DNA from: an uncultured Algimonas sp.
GTDB taxonomy: Bacteria > Pseudomonadota > Alphaproteobacteria > Caulobacterales > Maricaulaceae
Assembly: GCF_947498175.1 (NCBI RefSeq)
Contig: NZ_CANMJB010000001.1
Coordinates: 434,001 to 498,000, forward strand
DNA: 64,000 bases
Direction: 5' to 3'
A model generated the notes under the pieces. It worked only from the letters and a program-made list of their open reading frames with translations. It did no database searches and had not been told where the DNA came from. Positions 43,637 through 52,931 of this stretch are shown piece after piece; the stretch's first letter is position 1; each line of letters begins with the position of its first letter. A program made the translations under genes and the position numbers.

Positions 43637-44836
43637 TCAACCGCCCAACCGCTCCGCCAAGCTCCGGAAGAGATCGATGTTCATGTTCATCGAATGCGGC
43701 CCGGACGCGTTCGGCAGGGCGAATTCGCGGTCGGCGGCATTCTTGGCGATCACAATATCGCGGGCCGGATCGATATAGACGAATTGGCCGTAGATGCCCG
43801 ACGCCATGAAGTCGCCGCGCGCCGGCATCGGGACCCACCATTGATAGCCATAGCCCGTGCCGCGCCCGGTCAGGCCCGGTGCGGAATGCGCCGTGCTGGC
43901 GGCGACCCAGTCGGCGGAGATCAGCTGCTGACCGTTCCATTCTCCGTCTTGCAGATAGAGCTGCCCGAACTTGGCATAGTCGCGCGTGGTCAGGTTCAGC
44001 CCGCCCAGCGCGAAGGCCGCGCCCTCCCCGTCCGTGAGGTAGAAGGGTGGCTGACAAAAGCCGAGCGGACCGTAGATCTCCTCCCAGAGGTCATGCACGG
44101 ACCGGCCCGTCGCCGCGCGCAGCACCCATGCCGCAACGTGCGTATCCATCGACACGTAATGCCAACGGTCGCCCGGCGTGAAATCCTGCTCGGTCAGCGT
44201 CGTCGTGTAATCGTCCAGCGATCCGCCCAATGCGATGGTCCGGCCCATCCGGTTGATGTCGGAGTCCTGATCCATATAGTCTTCGTTATAGCGAACCCCG
44301 GAGCTCATATTCAGCACGTTGCGGAGAGTCGCACCGTCATAGGCCGTGCCTTGGAGTTCCGGGACGTAAGTCGTGACATCGTCGTCGAGACTGGCGATCG
44401 CGCCGTTTTCGAGTGCCGCGCCATACAGGCCCGACAGGAAAGATTTGGCGACGGACCAGCTTATGCGGCGGTCGTCCGGACCGGTGCCGCGGTAGTAACT
44501 CTCGTGAATGATCTCGCCGTCGCGCAGGATGACAAGGGCGGTCGTGTCGAGTTCGTCCAGAACATCCAGTGTACCGCGCTCTTCGCCTGCAATGGTGACG
44601 GTGTCGGGCAGCGGTCCACTGTCGCCCATCAGATCGTCGCGGATTGGCACATCGAGCGTATTTGTCAGGAAGGCGCGGTCCATATTGGAGAAATTGTCGA
44701 CAATCCTGCCTTCGTCGAACAGCGTGTTGACCGTCATCAATCGGCCGATGTCGTCTTTCTTGATGGCGAAGACGATACCGGCGACCAGCAACACCGCGAC
44801 GGCAAAGACCGCCAGACGCTTGGACATACGCGCCAT
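43637..44836 (-). CDS. beta-lactamase-family serine hydrolase, membrane anchored
   Basis: A 399-residue penicillin-binding-protein/class C beta-lactamase-fold protein. An N-terminal hydrophobic segment (about 8-25) anchors or exports it. The catalytic S128-V-A-K131 (SxxK) and Y227-V-S229 (YxS) motifs are visible, and SGIYGQF near residue 358 takes the place of the KTG motif, as in esterases and aminohexanoate-hydrolase-like enzymes (NylB). It is therefore probably an esterase or amidase rather than a drug-resistance beta-lactamase. It overlaps the Gfo/Idh stop by one base. Confidence 0.88.
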   Translation of the reverse strand: MARMSKRLAVFAVAVLLVAGIVFAIKKDDIGRLMTVNTLFDEGRIVDNFSNMDRAFLTNTLDVPIRDDLMGDSGPLPDTVTIAGEERGTLDVLDELDTTALVILRDGEIIHESYYRGTGPDDRRISWSVAKSFLSGLYGAALENGAIASLDDDVTTYVPELQGTAYDGATLRNVLNMSSGVRYNEDYMDQDSDINRMGRTIALGGSLDDYTTTLTEQDFTPGDRWHYVSMDTHVAAWVLRAATGRSVHDLWEEIYGPLGFCQPPFYLTDGEGAAFALGGLNLTTRDYAKFGQLYLQDGEWNGQQLISADWVAASTAHSAPGLTGRGTGYGYQWWVPMPARGDFMASGIYGQFVYIDPARDIVIAKNAADREFALPNASGPHSMNMNIDLFRSLAERLGG

Positions 44837-45735
44837 CAGTTCGCCTCGATCGTTGCGGCGATCCTGACGGCTGCAAGCCCCTCTTCTCCCGAAGCCAGAG
44901 GCGAGGCTCCGTCGAGGCAGGCGGCGACGAAACGGTCGAAAGCGGCCGCGAGGCTGTCCGCGGCGTCGGGCTTCGACCCGAAATCCGCATCCAGGTCGAA
45001 CGGCGTGTCATGGCGCAACGTCTTGGCGTTGAAGTCGATCTCGACCGTTCCGGCATCAAAGCGCAAGGTCCAGCGTCGTTCCGGTTCGGCGTTGCGCGAT
45101 GCGGACAGATAGGCCGTCATGTCGCCATAACCCAACTCCGCCGAGACATCGTCCAGCCTGTCCGAATAGATGCTGCGCGCGCGTTCCGTGCTGATCCAGT
45201 CCGGCAGACCATAGAGCGCGTTCAACAGATCGATGTCGTGGATCATCAGGTCCATGACCACGCCGACATCGAGATTGCGCGTCGCGCGGCCCGTGTGGCG
45301 GACAATGGCGATCTCGTTCGGTTGGACTGAAACATCCTGCAAGCCGATCGCGTCCATCACGATGCGTTCCTGATGCCCGACCTGCAGGACGCGGTTCTGC
45401 ACCGCCGCAGTGCCGACGATCCGCTCCGCTTCCGCGACGGTCGCGGCCAGCGGTTTTTCCATCAGCAGATGGCACCCATGAGCGAGCCCCGACAAAGCGG
45501 CATCGAGATGTCCGTTGGCGGGAATGGCGACGATCAAAGCATCGGAAGCGGACGCCAGGGCGTCCAGACTATCCGTCGGGTGCGCTCCGTATCGCGCCGC
45601 CAGATTTCGGCAGGGTCCGGCATTGCGGTCGAACACACCTGACAGGACCGCCCGGTCATGCCCGGCGACCTTTCCGGCGTGGTAACCGGCAAAGACGCCG
45701 GCTCCGACGATTCCGACCTTGAAGACATCGCTCAT
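44836..45735 (-). CDS. Gfo/Idh/MocA-family oxidoreductase
   Basis: A 299-residue NAD(P)-dependent oxidoreductase. The Rossmann fold shows VGIVGAGVFAGYHAGKVA near residue 6-23, followed by the family EKP motif in HLLMEKPLAATVAEAE near 92. The substrate domain includes DVGVVMDLMIHDIDLLNALYG, with the catalytic histidine-aspartate pair near 170. Members act on sugars and inositols; the substrate is unknown. The ATG at 45735 is used; an extension further upstream has no start support. It is coupled to the serine hydrolase by a one-base overlap. Confidence 0.9.
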   Translation of the reverse strand: MSDVFKVGIVGAGVFAGYHAGKVAGHDRAVLSGVFDRNAGPCRNLAARYGAHPTDSLDALASASDALIVAIPANGHLDAALSGLAHGCHLLMEKPLAATVAEAERIVGTAAVQNRVLQVGHQERIVMDAIGLQDVSVQPNEIAIVRHTGRATRNLDVGVVMDLMIHDIDLLNALYGLPDWISTERARSIYSDRLDDVSAELGYGDMTAYLSASRNAEPERRWTLRFDAGTVEIDFNAKTLRHDTPFDLDADFGSKPDAADSLAAAFDRFVAACLDGASPLASGEEGLAAVRIAATIEAN

Positions 45736-45909
45736 GGCGCCGTCATAAGTCCGCGAAAGCGCGCGGCAAGAGCGATCTCGATGCGAAAAGCGATTCGGTC
45801 CGGAACATGCAGAATCACGATTTTCGGGTGATCTGACCGATCTGACAGGCTCGAATCCGAACATTTCGATGAAAAACCCGTAAAAACCCCCGGTTTCATG
45901 GGCATTTCC

Positions 45910-45937
45910 GTGACATGACCGCTTTAATGAGTAAGAT
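45910..45937 (+). promoter_or_regulatory. probable sigma-70 promoter of the HU gene
   Basis: GTGACA (45910-45915) and TAAGAT (45932-45937) are separated by 16 bases and stand about 50 bases upstream of the HU start. Both hexamers are near the housekeeping consensus. The match is visual only. Confidence 0.4.
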
Positions 45938-45991
45938 TACAGCACGTCCCGGGCACGTCGCCGCAGGGCAGACATCGAAGGAGCCTCCACG

Positions 45992-46258
45992 ATGAACAAG
46001 AAAGAACTCGTCGCCAAATTGGCCGACCATCTCGACACCAGCCAGTCCGCCGCCGGCGACATGCTCAACGGCACGCTGGAAATCATCACCAACGAATTGA
46101 AAGACGGTAACGAAGTGAACCTGCCCGGTTTTGGCAAGTTCATCGCCAAACACCGTCCGTCGCGTGAAATGCGCAATCCGCAAACCGGAGAGAAGATGAT
46201 GAGCAAAGCCAAGACCTCCGCTCAGTTCCGTCCGAGCGTCGGCTTGAAAGACCTCTAG
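45992..46258 (+). CDS. hup: HU-family DNA-binding protein
   Basis: An 88-residue histone-like protein that bends and compacts DNA as a dimer. It starts MNKKELVAKLADHLDTSQSAAG and contains the HU arm signature GFGKFIAKHRPSREMRNPQTGEKM at about 45-69, ending in the usual basic body. A strong AAGGAG ribosome site precedes the ATG. A stem-loop overlaps its stop and an intrinsic terminator follows, consistent with an abundant single-gene transcript. Confidence 0.95.
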   Translation: MNKKELVAKLADHLDTSQSAAGDMLNGTLEIITNELKDGNEVNLPGFGKFIAKHRPSREMRNPQTGEKMMSKAKTSAQFRPSVGLKDL

Positions 46259-46276
46259 ACTACACTTGTAGTCTTT
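46258..46276 (+). terminator. first stem-loop at the HU stop codon
   Basis: GACTACA and TGTAGTC pair with a 2-base turn and are followed by TTT. The 5' arm begins at the last base of the HU stop codon. This may be a weak first terminator ahead of the stronger one at 46288. Confidence 0.45.
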
Positions 46277-46287
46277 GATAGGCATGG

Positions 46288-46317
46288 GCCGCTCCGTCAC
46301 CACGGGGCGGCTTTTTT
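46288..46317 (+). terminator. rho-independent terminator of the HU gene
   Basis: GCCGCTCCGT / ACGGGGCGGC form a 10-bp stem with one wobble pair and a CACC loop, followed by six T residues. Confidence 0.85.
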
Positions 46318-46341
46318 CATGACCAACGGATCGGACCCGCC

Positions 46342-46941
46342 ATGACGCGATTTTTGCTAACCCTGCTTTGTGTCTTCGTGGTGCCGATGGGCGTCTCCGC
46401 GCAATCGGATGTTGGCGATCGCCGGATCACACAGGCTAAAGACCATCCGGCCGACAATGCCGAGATCGCCGCTCTGTTCGAAGCGGACCAGGCGGTGCGT
46501 CAGGGGTTCACGCCCGAAAAGGCGAAGGATCCCGCATTCATCAAGGCGATGATCGACGGGGACCGCGAACGGCGCGAACGGACGCTCGCGCTTCTGGCCG
46601 AAGACGCGTTGCGCACGGACAACGACTTCTATCATGCCGCCTTCATTTTCCAGCATGGCGGCACGGCGGACGATTATCTGCTCGCGCATTCGCTGGCCGT
46701 CGCCGCCGTCGCCAAGGGCCATGAGAGCGCCGCTTGGATTTCCGCGGCTACGCTTGATCGTTACCTGATGAACATCGGCCAGCCGCAGGTCTACGGCACG
46801 CAGTACACTCGGGAGGACGGCAAAGTGACCATGGACCCCTATGATCGCGATCTCGTTCCGGATGCGCTGCGGACAGCTCTCGGCGTACCGACGCTGACGG
46901 AGCAGACCGAGAAGCTGGATCAGATGCGCGCGCCGGGCTGA
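46342..46941 (+). CDS. secreted protein, function unknown
   Basis: A 199-residue protein with a Sec signal peptide (TRFLLTLLCVFVVPMGVSAQ). The mature part is helical and charged, with DNDFYHAAFIFQHGGTADDYLLAHSLAVAAVAKGHESAAWISAATLDRYLMNIGQPQVYGTQY near 95-155, a pattern shared with DUF6624-type secreted proteins (HAAFIxQHG, AHxLA, GQPQxYGTQ). No catalytic residues can be assigned. It stands between two terminators as its own unit. Confidence 0.75.
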   Translation: MTRFLLTLLCVFVVPMGVSAQSDVGDRRITQAKDHPADNAEIAALFEADQAVRQGFTPEKAKDPAFIKAMIDGDRERRERTLALLAEDALRTDNDFYHAAFIFQHGGTADDYLLAHSLAVAAVAKGHESAAWISAATLDRYLMNIGQPQVYGTQYTREDGKVTMDPYDRDLVPDALRTALGVPTLTEQTEKLDQMRAPG

Positions 46942-46988
46942 CCGCACATTCGCATCGCTGTGCCGCGATTTGCCTCTCGACATGTCAG

Positions 46989-47019
46989 GGCCGCTCCGCC
47001 GTATCGGAGCGGCCTTTTT
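46989..47019 (+). terminator. rho-independent terminator
   Basis: GGCCGCTCCG / CGGAGCGGCC form a 10-bp perfect stem with a 6-base loop, followed by TTTTT. It ends the transcript of the secreted-protein gene. Confidence 0.9.
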
Positions 47020-47034
47020 CGTGGGGAGACGGAT

Positions 47035-47792
47035 ATGGTGGATATCGGCATTTCCGACCTGTTCGAGGACGGTTTCGGCTTCGGGGCGATGACGGCGCTG
47101 ACGATCAAGGACGTCCTTGTCTATTCGCGCCGTTATTTCCTTGGCCGCGCAGACACAAGACTGGTCCGGCTATACGCCGTCGATCCGGGTCTATGTTGTC
47201 CTGCTCGCCCTCTCGTCCTATCTGCGCTATCTCTATATCGGCGAGGGCCAGGTCGTGACCGAGCTTTACGTCGATCAGTTCGATGACGCTCTGACAAGTC
47301 TGGCGGAAACCGACCCGCGTTTTTGGATCGATCGATCCGCGCACATTGACCAACGAACTGCTGGAAGGAATGTTCTTCTGGGCGCCGTTCACAAGCTTCG
47401 CCCTGTACACTCTCTTCGGTATCGTCTGGCGCGCCTATGCCGAGCCGTTGAACATGGTCGTCCGCATTCGCTACATCTATGCGCTGCTGATCCCTGCGCA
47501 GATCTTCATGCTCGTCATGACGGTTCCGATCGCGACCCTTTCCGCGGAAGCCGCGCCGTTCCTGTCGTTCTTCGGGCTGTTCGGCAGCGCGGTCATCGTG
47601 TCGATCACGGCCTATTTCGGAGCCTTCCCACAATCGGAAAGCCGCGGCAGGCGCTTTGCACGGGCGCTCACACTCGGCTTCGCGCTCGTCGCGGTGATAT
47701 TCGTCGCGACGTTCGCCGCGCTGATGATCGGCATGGTCACCGCGATGGGCGACGCGCTCGCTGCCGCCGGTCCGACCCTCGACGGACCCTAG
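47035..47792 (+). pseudogene. frameshifted multi-pass membrane protein gene (DUF3667/Yip1-like appearance)
   Basis: The coding signal moves through three frames. It starts at the ATG at 47035 (MVDIGISDLFEDGFGFG, then TALTIKDVLVYSRRYFLG) with a GGGGAG ribosome site, continues in the next frame around 47160 (DWSGYTPSIRVYVVLLALSSYL to AETDPRFWID) and again in the third frame from about 47338 (TLTNELLEGMFFWAPFT to the stop at 47792, with about four hydrophobic segments). The second shift coincides with an extra ATCG copy in ATCGATCGATC at 47327-47337; removing one copy joins WID to PRTLTNELLEG in frame. The T-x-D-L...RRYF...RYTP pattern resembles alphaproteobacterial DUF3667-like membrane proteins. 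It may be a real pseudogene or a sequencing error. Confidence 0.72.
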
Positions 47793-47798
47793 AGCAAA

Positions 47799-49178
47799 TC
47801 AGACCGCCAGCTTTGCCCGGTCGCCCTTGCGGTGCGCGTTGAGTTCTTCGGCGATCAGGAAGGCCAGTTCCAGCGCCTGGTCCGCGTTCAGGCGGGGGTC
47901 GCAATGGGTATGATAACGGGACGACAGGTCTTCCTCGCGCACCATGCGGGCCGAGCCGCCAATGCACTCGGTCACGTTCTGACCGGTCATTTCGAAATGC
48001 ACGCCGCCGGGCCAGCAGCCCTCGCTGTGCAGCACCTGCATGAAGGTGCGGACTTCCGTCAGGATATTGTCCACGGGCCGCGTCTTGTAGCCGGACGCCG
48101 TCTTGATCGTGTTGCCGTGCATCGGGTCGCAGGACCAGACGACATGACGGCCTGCCGATTTCACGGCGCGGGCCAGCGTCGGCAGGCCTTTGGCCACCTT
48201 GTCGTGGCCATAGCGCGCGATAAGGGTCAGACGGCCGGGCTCGTTGTCGGGGTTCAGCACGTCGGTCAGGCGCAGCAGCTCGTCCGGCTCCAGCCCCTCT
48301 CCGATCTTCATCGCGATCGGGTTTTCGATGCCGCGGAAGAACTCGACGTGGGCGTGGTCGAGCTGCCGGGTGCGGTTGCCGATCCAAAGCATATGGGCCG
48401 ACGTGTCGTACCAGCGGCCCGTCGTGCTATCGATGCGGGTCATCGCTTCCTCGTAGCCGAGCAACAGGCCCTCATGCGACGTGTAGTAATCCGTCGCCGC
48501 CATTTGCGGCGTCGATTCCGGTGTCACGCCGCAGGCTTCCATGAAGTCGAGCGCATCGCTGATCGTGTCGCAAAGCTCCGCATAACGCTGGCTTGCCGTC
48601 GTGCCGGCCACGAATCCCAGCGTCCATTTATGGATGTTGCGAAGGTTGGCATAGCCGCCGGTGGAAAAGGCGCGCAGTAGGTTCAGCGTCGCTGCCGACT
48701 GGCCATAGGCCTTGAGCAGCCGTTCCGGATCGGGCGTGCGCTGCGCCGGATCGAAATCCATGCCGTTGATGTTGTCGCCGCGATAGCTCGGCAGTTCGAC
48801 GCCGTCGCGCACTTCGACCGGGGAACTCCGAGGCTTGCCGAATTGGCCGGCGATCCGCCCGACTTTGACGACCGGCTGCCCGCCGCCATAGGTCAGGACC
48901 ACGGCCATCTGCATCATGACGCGGAACATGTCGCGCAGATTGTCGGGGTGGAATTCCTTGAAGCTCTCGGCGCAATCCCCGCCTTGGAGCAGGAACGCTT
49001 CGCCGCGGGACACGTCCGCGAGCCGCGCTTTCAACCGCCGCGCCTCGCCCGCGAAGACAAGCGGCGGATAGCCGCGCAGCGTCGTCTCGACGGCCTCGAG
49101 CGCATCCGCGTCGGGATAGTCGTCGGGAATGTGCAGGGCCGGCTTGCGGCGCCAGCTGGAGGGGGTCCATTTCTGCAT
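47799..49178 (-). CDS. class II 3-deoxy-7-phosphoheptulonate synthase (DAHP synthase)
   Basis: Condenses phosphoenolpyruvate and erythrose 4-phosphate, the first step of the shikimate pathway to aromatic amino acids. The 459 residues belong to the plant-like class II type. Landmarks include [14 protein letters not shown] near residue 65, [12 protein letters not shown] near 105, the metal and substrate region [44 protein letters not shown] and [15 protein letters not shown] near 400. The ATG at 49178 follows GGAAGGA. No chorismate-mutase fusion is present. It feeds trpE and trpF, both in the window. Confidence 0.96.
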   Translation of the reverse strand: MQKWTPSSWRRKPALHIPDDYPDADALEAVETTLRGYPPLVFAGEARRLKARLADVSRGEAFLLQGGDCAESFKEFHPDNLRDMFRVMMQMAVVLTYGGGQPVVKVGRIAGQFGKPRSSPVEVRDGVELPSYRGDNINGMDFDPAQRTPDPERLLKAYGQSAATLNLLRAFSTGGYANLRNIHKWTLGFVAGTTASQRYAELCDTISDALDFMEACGVTPESTPQMAATDYYTSHEGLLLGYEEAMTRIDSTTGRWYDTSAHMLWIGNRTRQLDHAHVEFFRGIENPIAMKIGEGLEPDELLRLTDVLNPDNEPGRLTLIARYGHDKVAKGLPTLARAVKSAGRHVVWSCDPMHGNTIKTASGYKTRPVDNILTEVRTFMQVLHSEGCWPGGVHFEMTGQNVTECIGGSARMVREEDLSSRYHTHCDPRLNADQALELAFLIAEELNAHRKGDRAKLAV

Positions 49179-49311
49179 TGCGGGCGGTCCTTCCTGTCCG
49201 GCGCCCGAAGATACGCACACGCCGGATCGCCGTCCTAGCAGCGAATCAGGGCCGATCACAACAATGGATGCGCAGATGTCCCGGGCGAGCGGATCTGCAA
49301 CGAGCAGCCCG

Positions 49312-49881
49312 TCAGTTCGGTTCGGCCTGTTCGATCGTTTCTTCGGCTTCCATGACGACGACCCGTTGGCCGTCCATCACGGTGACCTTGTTGTCGGTTT
49401 GCGCCGCAGAACCGCCGCCAAGATCGATGCGGATGGAATGGGCGCGCGTCAGCCCGTCTTCCGCACCGCCCCTGACCTGCGCGAACAGGTTCAGATAGTG
49501 GACGCCGTCCGCGTTGGGGCGCACCGCGATCCGCCAGGCGGTGGGATCGTCCGCGCCCAGATCGCCGATCGTCAGGCTGGCCGTCGAGCCCAGCACGTCG
49601 AGATCGTCCGTGCCCGAGGCCGACAGGTCCATGGCGCCGGTCCCGGCGTTCTCCGACACACTGACGACGATATCGGTGTAGGTGCCGACCGAGAAGTCCC
49701 CGTCCACCGTGTGGGCGAAGGCGACGGGGGCGCCGAGCTTGATGGTCGCGCCGTCATGCGAGTGGGCGGTGTGATCGTGGGCGGCGCGGTGCTCCGCCTC
49801 CGGGGTGGCGGAAGAACAGGCAGCGAGGCCGACGGCCAGGCAGGATGCTGCCAGCAGGGTCCGGGTTCTGATAGTCGTCAT
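49312..49881 (-). CDS. lipoprotein, function unknown
   Basis: A 189-residue lipoprotein. The signal peptide [21 protein letters not shown] ends in a lipobox, and the mature N-terminus is histidine-rich ([17 protein letters not shown]), which might bind metal. The rest is beta-rich without a known domain ([28 protein letters not shown]). The ATG at 49881 was chosen because GGAG lies six bases upstream; ATGs at 49896 and 49893 overlap the neighbouring stop. It is coupled to the metalloprotease-like lipoprotein gene immediately upstream. Confidence 0.78.
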   Translation of the reverse strand: MTTIRTRTLLAASCLAVGLAACSSATPEAEHRAAHDHTAHSHDGATIKLGAPVAFAHTVDGDFSVGTYTDIVVSVSENAGTGAMDLSASGTDDLDVLGSTASLTIGDLGADDPTAWRIAVRPNADGVHYLNLFAQVRGGAEDGLTRAHSIRIDLGGGSAAQTDNKVTVMDGQRVVVMEAEETIEQAEPN

Positions 49882-49892
49882 GATCGTCTCCA

Positions 49893-51584
49893 TCATCGTG
49901 CCTGAAGGGTGAAGCAGCTGTCGTGACCGGCTCCGTCAATGTCGGTGTTGATATTGTCGAAGGCATCGACGAGATATTCGCCCGCAGGCAGGTTCAGCGT
50001 CTGGCTTTCGATGCTTCCGGCCGTATTGTCCGGCGTTGCCAGATAGCGACCCCGGCGCAGGACGTCGAAATACGGATCGGCGGAAGCCGGACCGCTGGTT
50101 CGCGTCATGGTCAGGGTGACGGATTGTGCGGCCGGCAGACTGAACCGGAAAAAGGCCCGGTTGCCGAGACGGTTATACGTGCCCGCGTCATTGACCGAAC
50201 AGAACGACTGCGCCGGTCCGCCGATCGTCAGCGTACGGTGGACCGGAAGCCGTTCCGTTATGCCGCCATTATTGGTCTCGCCCGCACCGGCCGGACCGCG
50301 ACCGATGATCCGCTGGTCGTTCAATAGCGCGTCAAGGGCGGCGGCATCGATGCCGGACTGCGATCGCAGCGCATTGGAGAAGGCGAAGATCGAGGTGACT
50401 TCGGGCACGTCCTTGTAGGTCTGGGACGTGAAGGCCCGGTATATCGGTCCCAAACCGTCCGAGATGGTATCCGACCCGTCCGCCGTCCCGTCCATGATGT
50501 CGTACAGAATGGATTGGACCGAGCCGGAGCTGTAGAAACCCTCGTTCGCGAAATCGTTGCGCTCCATATCGATGCCGAAATCCCGCGAGCCATTGCGGCT
50601 GCTGTCACGGTAGACCCGGCCGGAAACGATCCCGGAGAGCGCATTGCCCCAGCCTTCTCCGAACGCGACACGGGCGTCCAGTCGCTCGGAATTGCTGTGC
50701 GGCCCGCCGATGGAGTCGGCCCGCGACAAGGTGTTCTCGAAATAATGGCCCCATTCGTGGGAGACGACATGTTCGTCATACTCATCGGAATCCATCGCGA
50801 AATCGCCCAGGATGAGTATGGTCGGCACGCCGTTGACGGTGAGGTAGGACGATGTCGTAATTTCGCCTCTGGCGATGGCGCCCGAAGCGGACCTGTTGTT
50901 CACGCTCCAGCCCACATCGAGCTCCGGGAAAACGATGTTCGGATCGACGGCGATGAAGACCTGGGTCGCCTCGTAGATCGTGTCCAGGATGGCGAACGGC
51001 GCAGCTGCGCGCGTTCCCGTATAGGACGACCCGCCCCAGCCCGAACCGGCGTTCAGGTTGCGGCGCTGGTTCGCCGTCCCGCTGGAAGCGAGCGATCCAT
51101 CCAGGACATAGGGTGCGTTGCCATTCGTGTTGTCGATCACTTCGGTATCGATCGGGGCGTTGGTCGTGCGCAGCATCTGCGCCCGGACCCTGACCCGGAC
51201 CTCGGTGTTCGCATCCGATGTGAAGCTGTAATCGCCACTGGCATTCGTCTCCGACGTCTTGAGCACACCGCCCGAAGCGTCGAGCAACTGCACGACGGCG
51301 CCGCGGATCGGTTCCTGCCGGATGCTCCCGAAGTCCAGACCCGTGCCCGGAGCGCCGAACGGCACACGGTCGAAAGTCGCCTTGCCGCTGATCGTAACGG
51401 TCGTGGCCGACGTCGGCGGTGGCGGGGGCGGTGGCGGGGGCGGTGGCGGAGGGGGCGGCGGAGAAGGCGGTGGAGCCTGCACGACGGGCGCTGGTGCAGA
51501 GCTGCCCCCGCCACCGCAGGCAGCCAGAGCCACTGCCGAGACGCCGCATGCCAGACTCCGAGTCAAAACGCGCATTACCGACAT
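49893..51584 (-). CDS. lipoprotein with polyproline linker and zinc-metalloprotease-like domain
   Basis: A 563-residue lipoprotein (lipobox LAAC, C23). Residues about 38-57 are an almost pure proline stretch that can act as a rigid spacer across the envelope. Next is a Cna-B-like beta-sandwich (about 63-135, RGAVVQLLDASGGVLKTSETNASGDYSFTSD) and then a metallopeptidase-like domain with HEWGH at 276-280 and a candidate third ligand E310 in AFGEGWGNALSG. A C-terminal beta domain (about 455-563) resembles pre-peptidase C-terminal modules. It is probably a surface or periplasmic protease. It is coupled to the small lipoprotein gene. Confidence 0.85.
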   Translation of the reverse strand: MSVMRVLTRSLACGVSAVALAACGGGGSSAPAPVVQAPPPSPPPPPPPPPPPPPPPPTSATTVTISGKATFDRVPFGAPGTGLDFGSIRQEPIRGAVVQLLDASGGVLKTSETNASGDYSFTSDANTEVRVRVRAQMLRTTNAPIDTEVIDNTNGNAPYVLDGSLASSGTANQRRNLNAGSGWGGSSYTGTRAAAPFAILDTIYEATQVFIAVDPNIVFPELDVGWSVNNRSASGAIARGEITTSSYLTVNGVPTILILGDFAMDSDEYDEHVVSHEWGHYFENTLSRADSIGGPHSNSERLDARVAFGEGWGNALSGIVSGRVYRDSSRNGSRDFGIDMERNDFANEGFYSSGSVQSILYDIMDGTADGSDTISDGLGPIYRAFTSQTYKDVPEVTSIFAFSNALRSQSGIDAAALDALLNDQRIIGRGPAGAGETNNGGITERLPVHRTLTIGGPAQSFCSVNDAGTYNRLGNRAFFRFSLPAAQSVTLTMTRTSGPASADPYFDVLRRGRYLATPDNTAGSIESQTLNLPAGEYLVDAFDNINTDIDGAGHDSCFTLQAR

Positions 51585-51802
51585 GGCCCTGTCTCTCCTC
51601 GCACTCGGCCGACACTGTTCGAGCCGTCCCGTCAGATCAGTCTTGCAGTAAAATCCGCCCGACTTTCATTAACTTGTATCAACACGCTGAAAGGTGATCG
51701 GGTCCTGTGGCGAAAACAAGGCACGTGGCCAAGGCTTAATCAAACAAGACTGAGCAAGACGATCGAACCGGCGAGAACGGCCGGGACGTTTAGGAGGACG
51801 GA

Positions 51803-52930
51803 TCAGTCGAGCCGCAGCGGGCGAGCCTTGCGGGCCGCCTGGCGTTCAGCGGTGGCGAACAGCACGGCATCCGGGTCGAGCGCCAGAACGTCTTTCAGAC
51901 CGATATCGTAATGGTGCGCCCCGTGATGCAACCGGACGATCTCGCGGTAGCTGGGGCGGAAATGTTCCAGCATGGTGTCGGCGAAACTGTCGCCGACGAT
52001 GACCAACCGACCTGCAGGAGCGGCATCCGTGCCCTGCATGCGCAAGGTGGCGAACTCGCCTCGTGCCGGCGAGTCCGGATCGGCTGGCGGCAAAATCTCG
52101 ATATAGTCGCCGGATGCCGGCGGAAAGGCGATCAGCTCATGGCTGGGCTCGGATGTTGCCGCATATCCGGCCATGCCTTCCAGATCCATCAACCTCGGCG
52201 CAGGGATGCGCGGCGGATCCGGCAAATGGCGCGGCCGCCGCGTGGACGGGTCGAGTTCGTCCATGACCGCCATGGCCAGGTCATAGGATCCGTCCGGCGT
52301 CCAGTGGGTATCGCGGTGGAAGAAAACGGTCCGCCCGTGCGCCTTCGCAGCCCGCACATAGCGTTCCGCATCGACCAAACCGGTCCGCCCTGTTCCGGGA
52401 TGGCCGTGAACGGCGGTGCGGAAGCGCCGCCGCCCCTCGATCCAGTCGTCAGGCAGCTTGTCGGGGAAAATACGGGCCTTGTCCGGCGCGATGAAGGCGG
52501 CGAAAGGAACATTCCGCTCACCCAGTTCAGAGCGGGCCAGTGCGAGCGTTTCGATCCAGGCGTCGACCTGCGTCTCGTCCCAGCCCCCCTTCCCTTCGAA
52601 TTCGTCGCGATACTTGTTGTTGCCCAGAAACAGCCAGCCGTCCTTGCCGACGACCACGGCGGGCGGATCCTCGCCGAGATTGTCGCGGATCTCGCGCGCG
52701 GTCCGGATGAAGGTCATGCGGAAGCCGAAATGGTCCTCGAAATGAGCGTCCAGACCGGCCGTGAAGTCTCGCAGGCTGCCATCGAGTCGCGGCACCGGGG
52801 CCAGCGTGCGTTTTTCCGTTTCGCTGATCGTGCCCGTGCCGAAGAACACCGTCCCGGCATAACCGGCCAGCGGCAGAAGGAAGCCCATGATCAGCAGGAG
52901 CACGGCGATATTGCGGAACAGACGGGCCAT
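51803..52930 (-). CDS. AlgJ/AlgX-like SGNH-family polysaccharide O-acetylation protein
   Basis: A 375-residue envelope protein with an N-terminal membrane anchor (about 5-27). It carries the split SGNH-like catalytic set of AlgJ/AlgX: D207-T-H209 in HRDTHWTPDGSY and the nucleophile S315 in VGDSFADTM. Such proteins transfer acetyl groups to alginate or other exopolysaccharides, taking them from the MBOAT partner. The MBOAT gene ends one base before its start (the genes are separated by a single base), so the pair is co-translated. The polysaccharide acceptor is unknown. Confidence 0.88.
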   Translation of the reverse strand: MARLFRNIAVLLLIMGFLLPLAGYAGTVFFGTGTISETEKRTLAPVPRLDGSLRDFTAGLDAHFEDHFGFRMTFIRTAREIRDNLGEDPPAVVVGKDGWLFLGNNKYRDEFEGKGGWDETQVDAWIETLALARSELGERNVPFAAFIAPDKARIFPDKLPDDWIEGRRRFRTAVHGHPGTGRTGLVDAERYVRAAKAHGRTVFFHRDTHWTPDGSYDLAMAVMDELDPSTRRPRHLPDPPRIPAPRLMDLEGMAGYAATSEPSHELIAFPPASGDYIEILPPADPDSPARGEFATLRMQGTDAAPAGRLVIVGDSFADTMLEHFRPSYREIVRLHHGAHHYDIGLKDVLALDPDAVLFATAERQAARKARPLRLD

Positions 52931-52931
52931 G

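Noticed and set aside
43637-44836. Beta-lactam resistance gene
   Set aside because: SxxK and YxS are present, but the KTG-like motif is replaced by a glycine-rich SGIYG segment as in esterases and amidases, so resistance is not supported.
51400-51480. Apparent GGT/GGC simple-sequence repeat
   Set aside because: It is the coding sequence, read on the minus strand, of the polyproline linker of the metalloprotease-like lipoprotein, not an independent repeat element.
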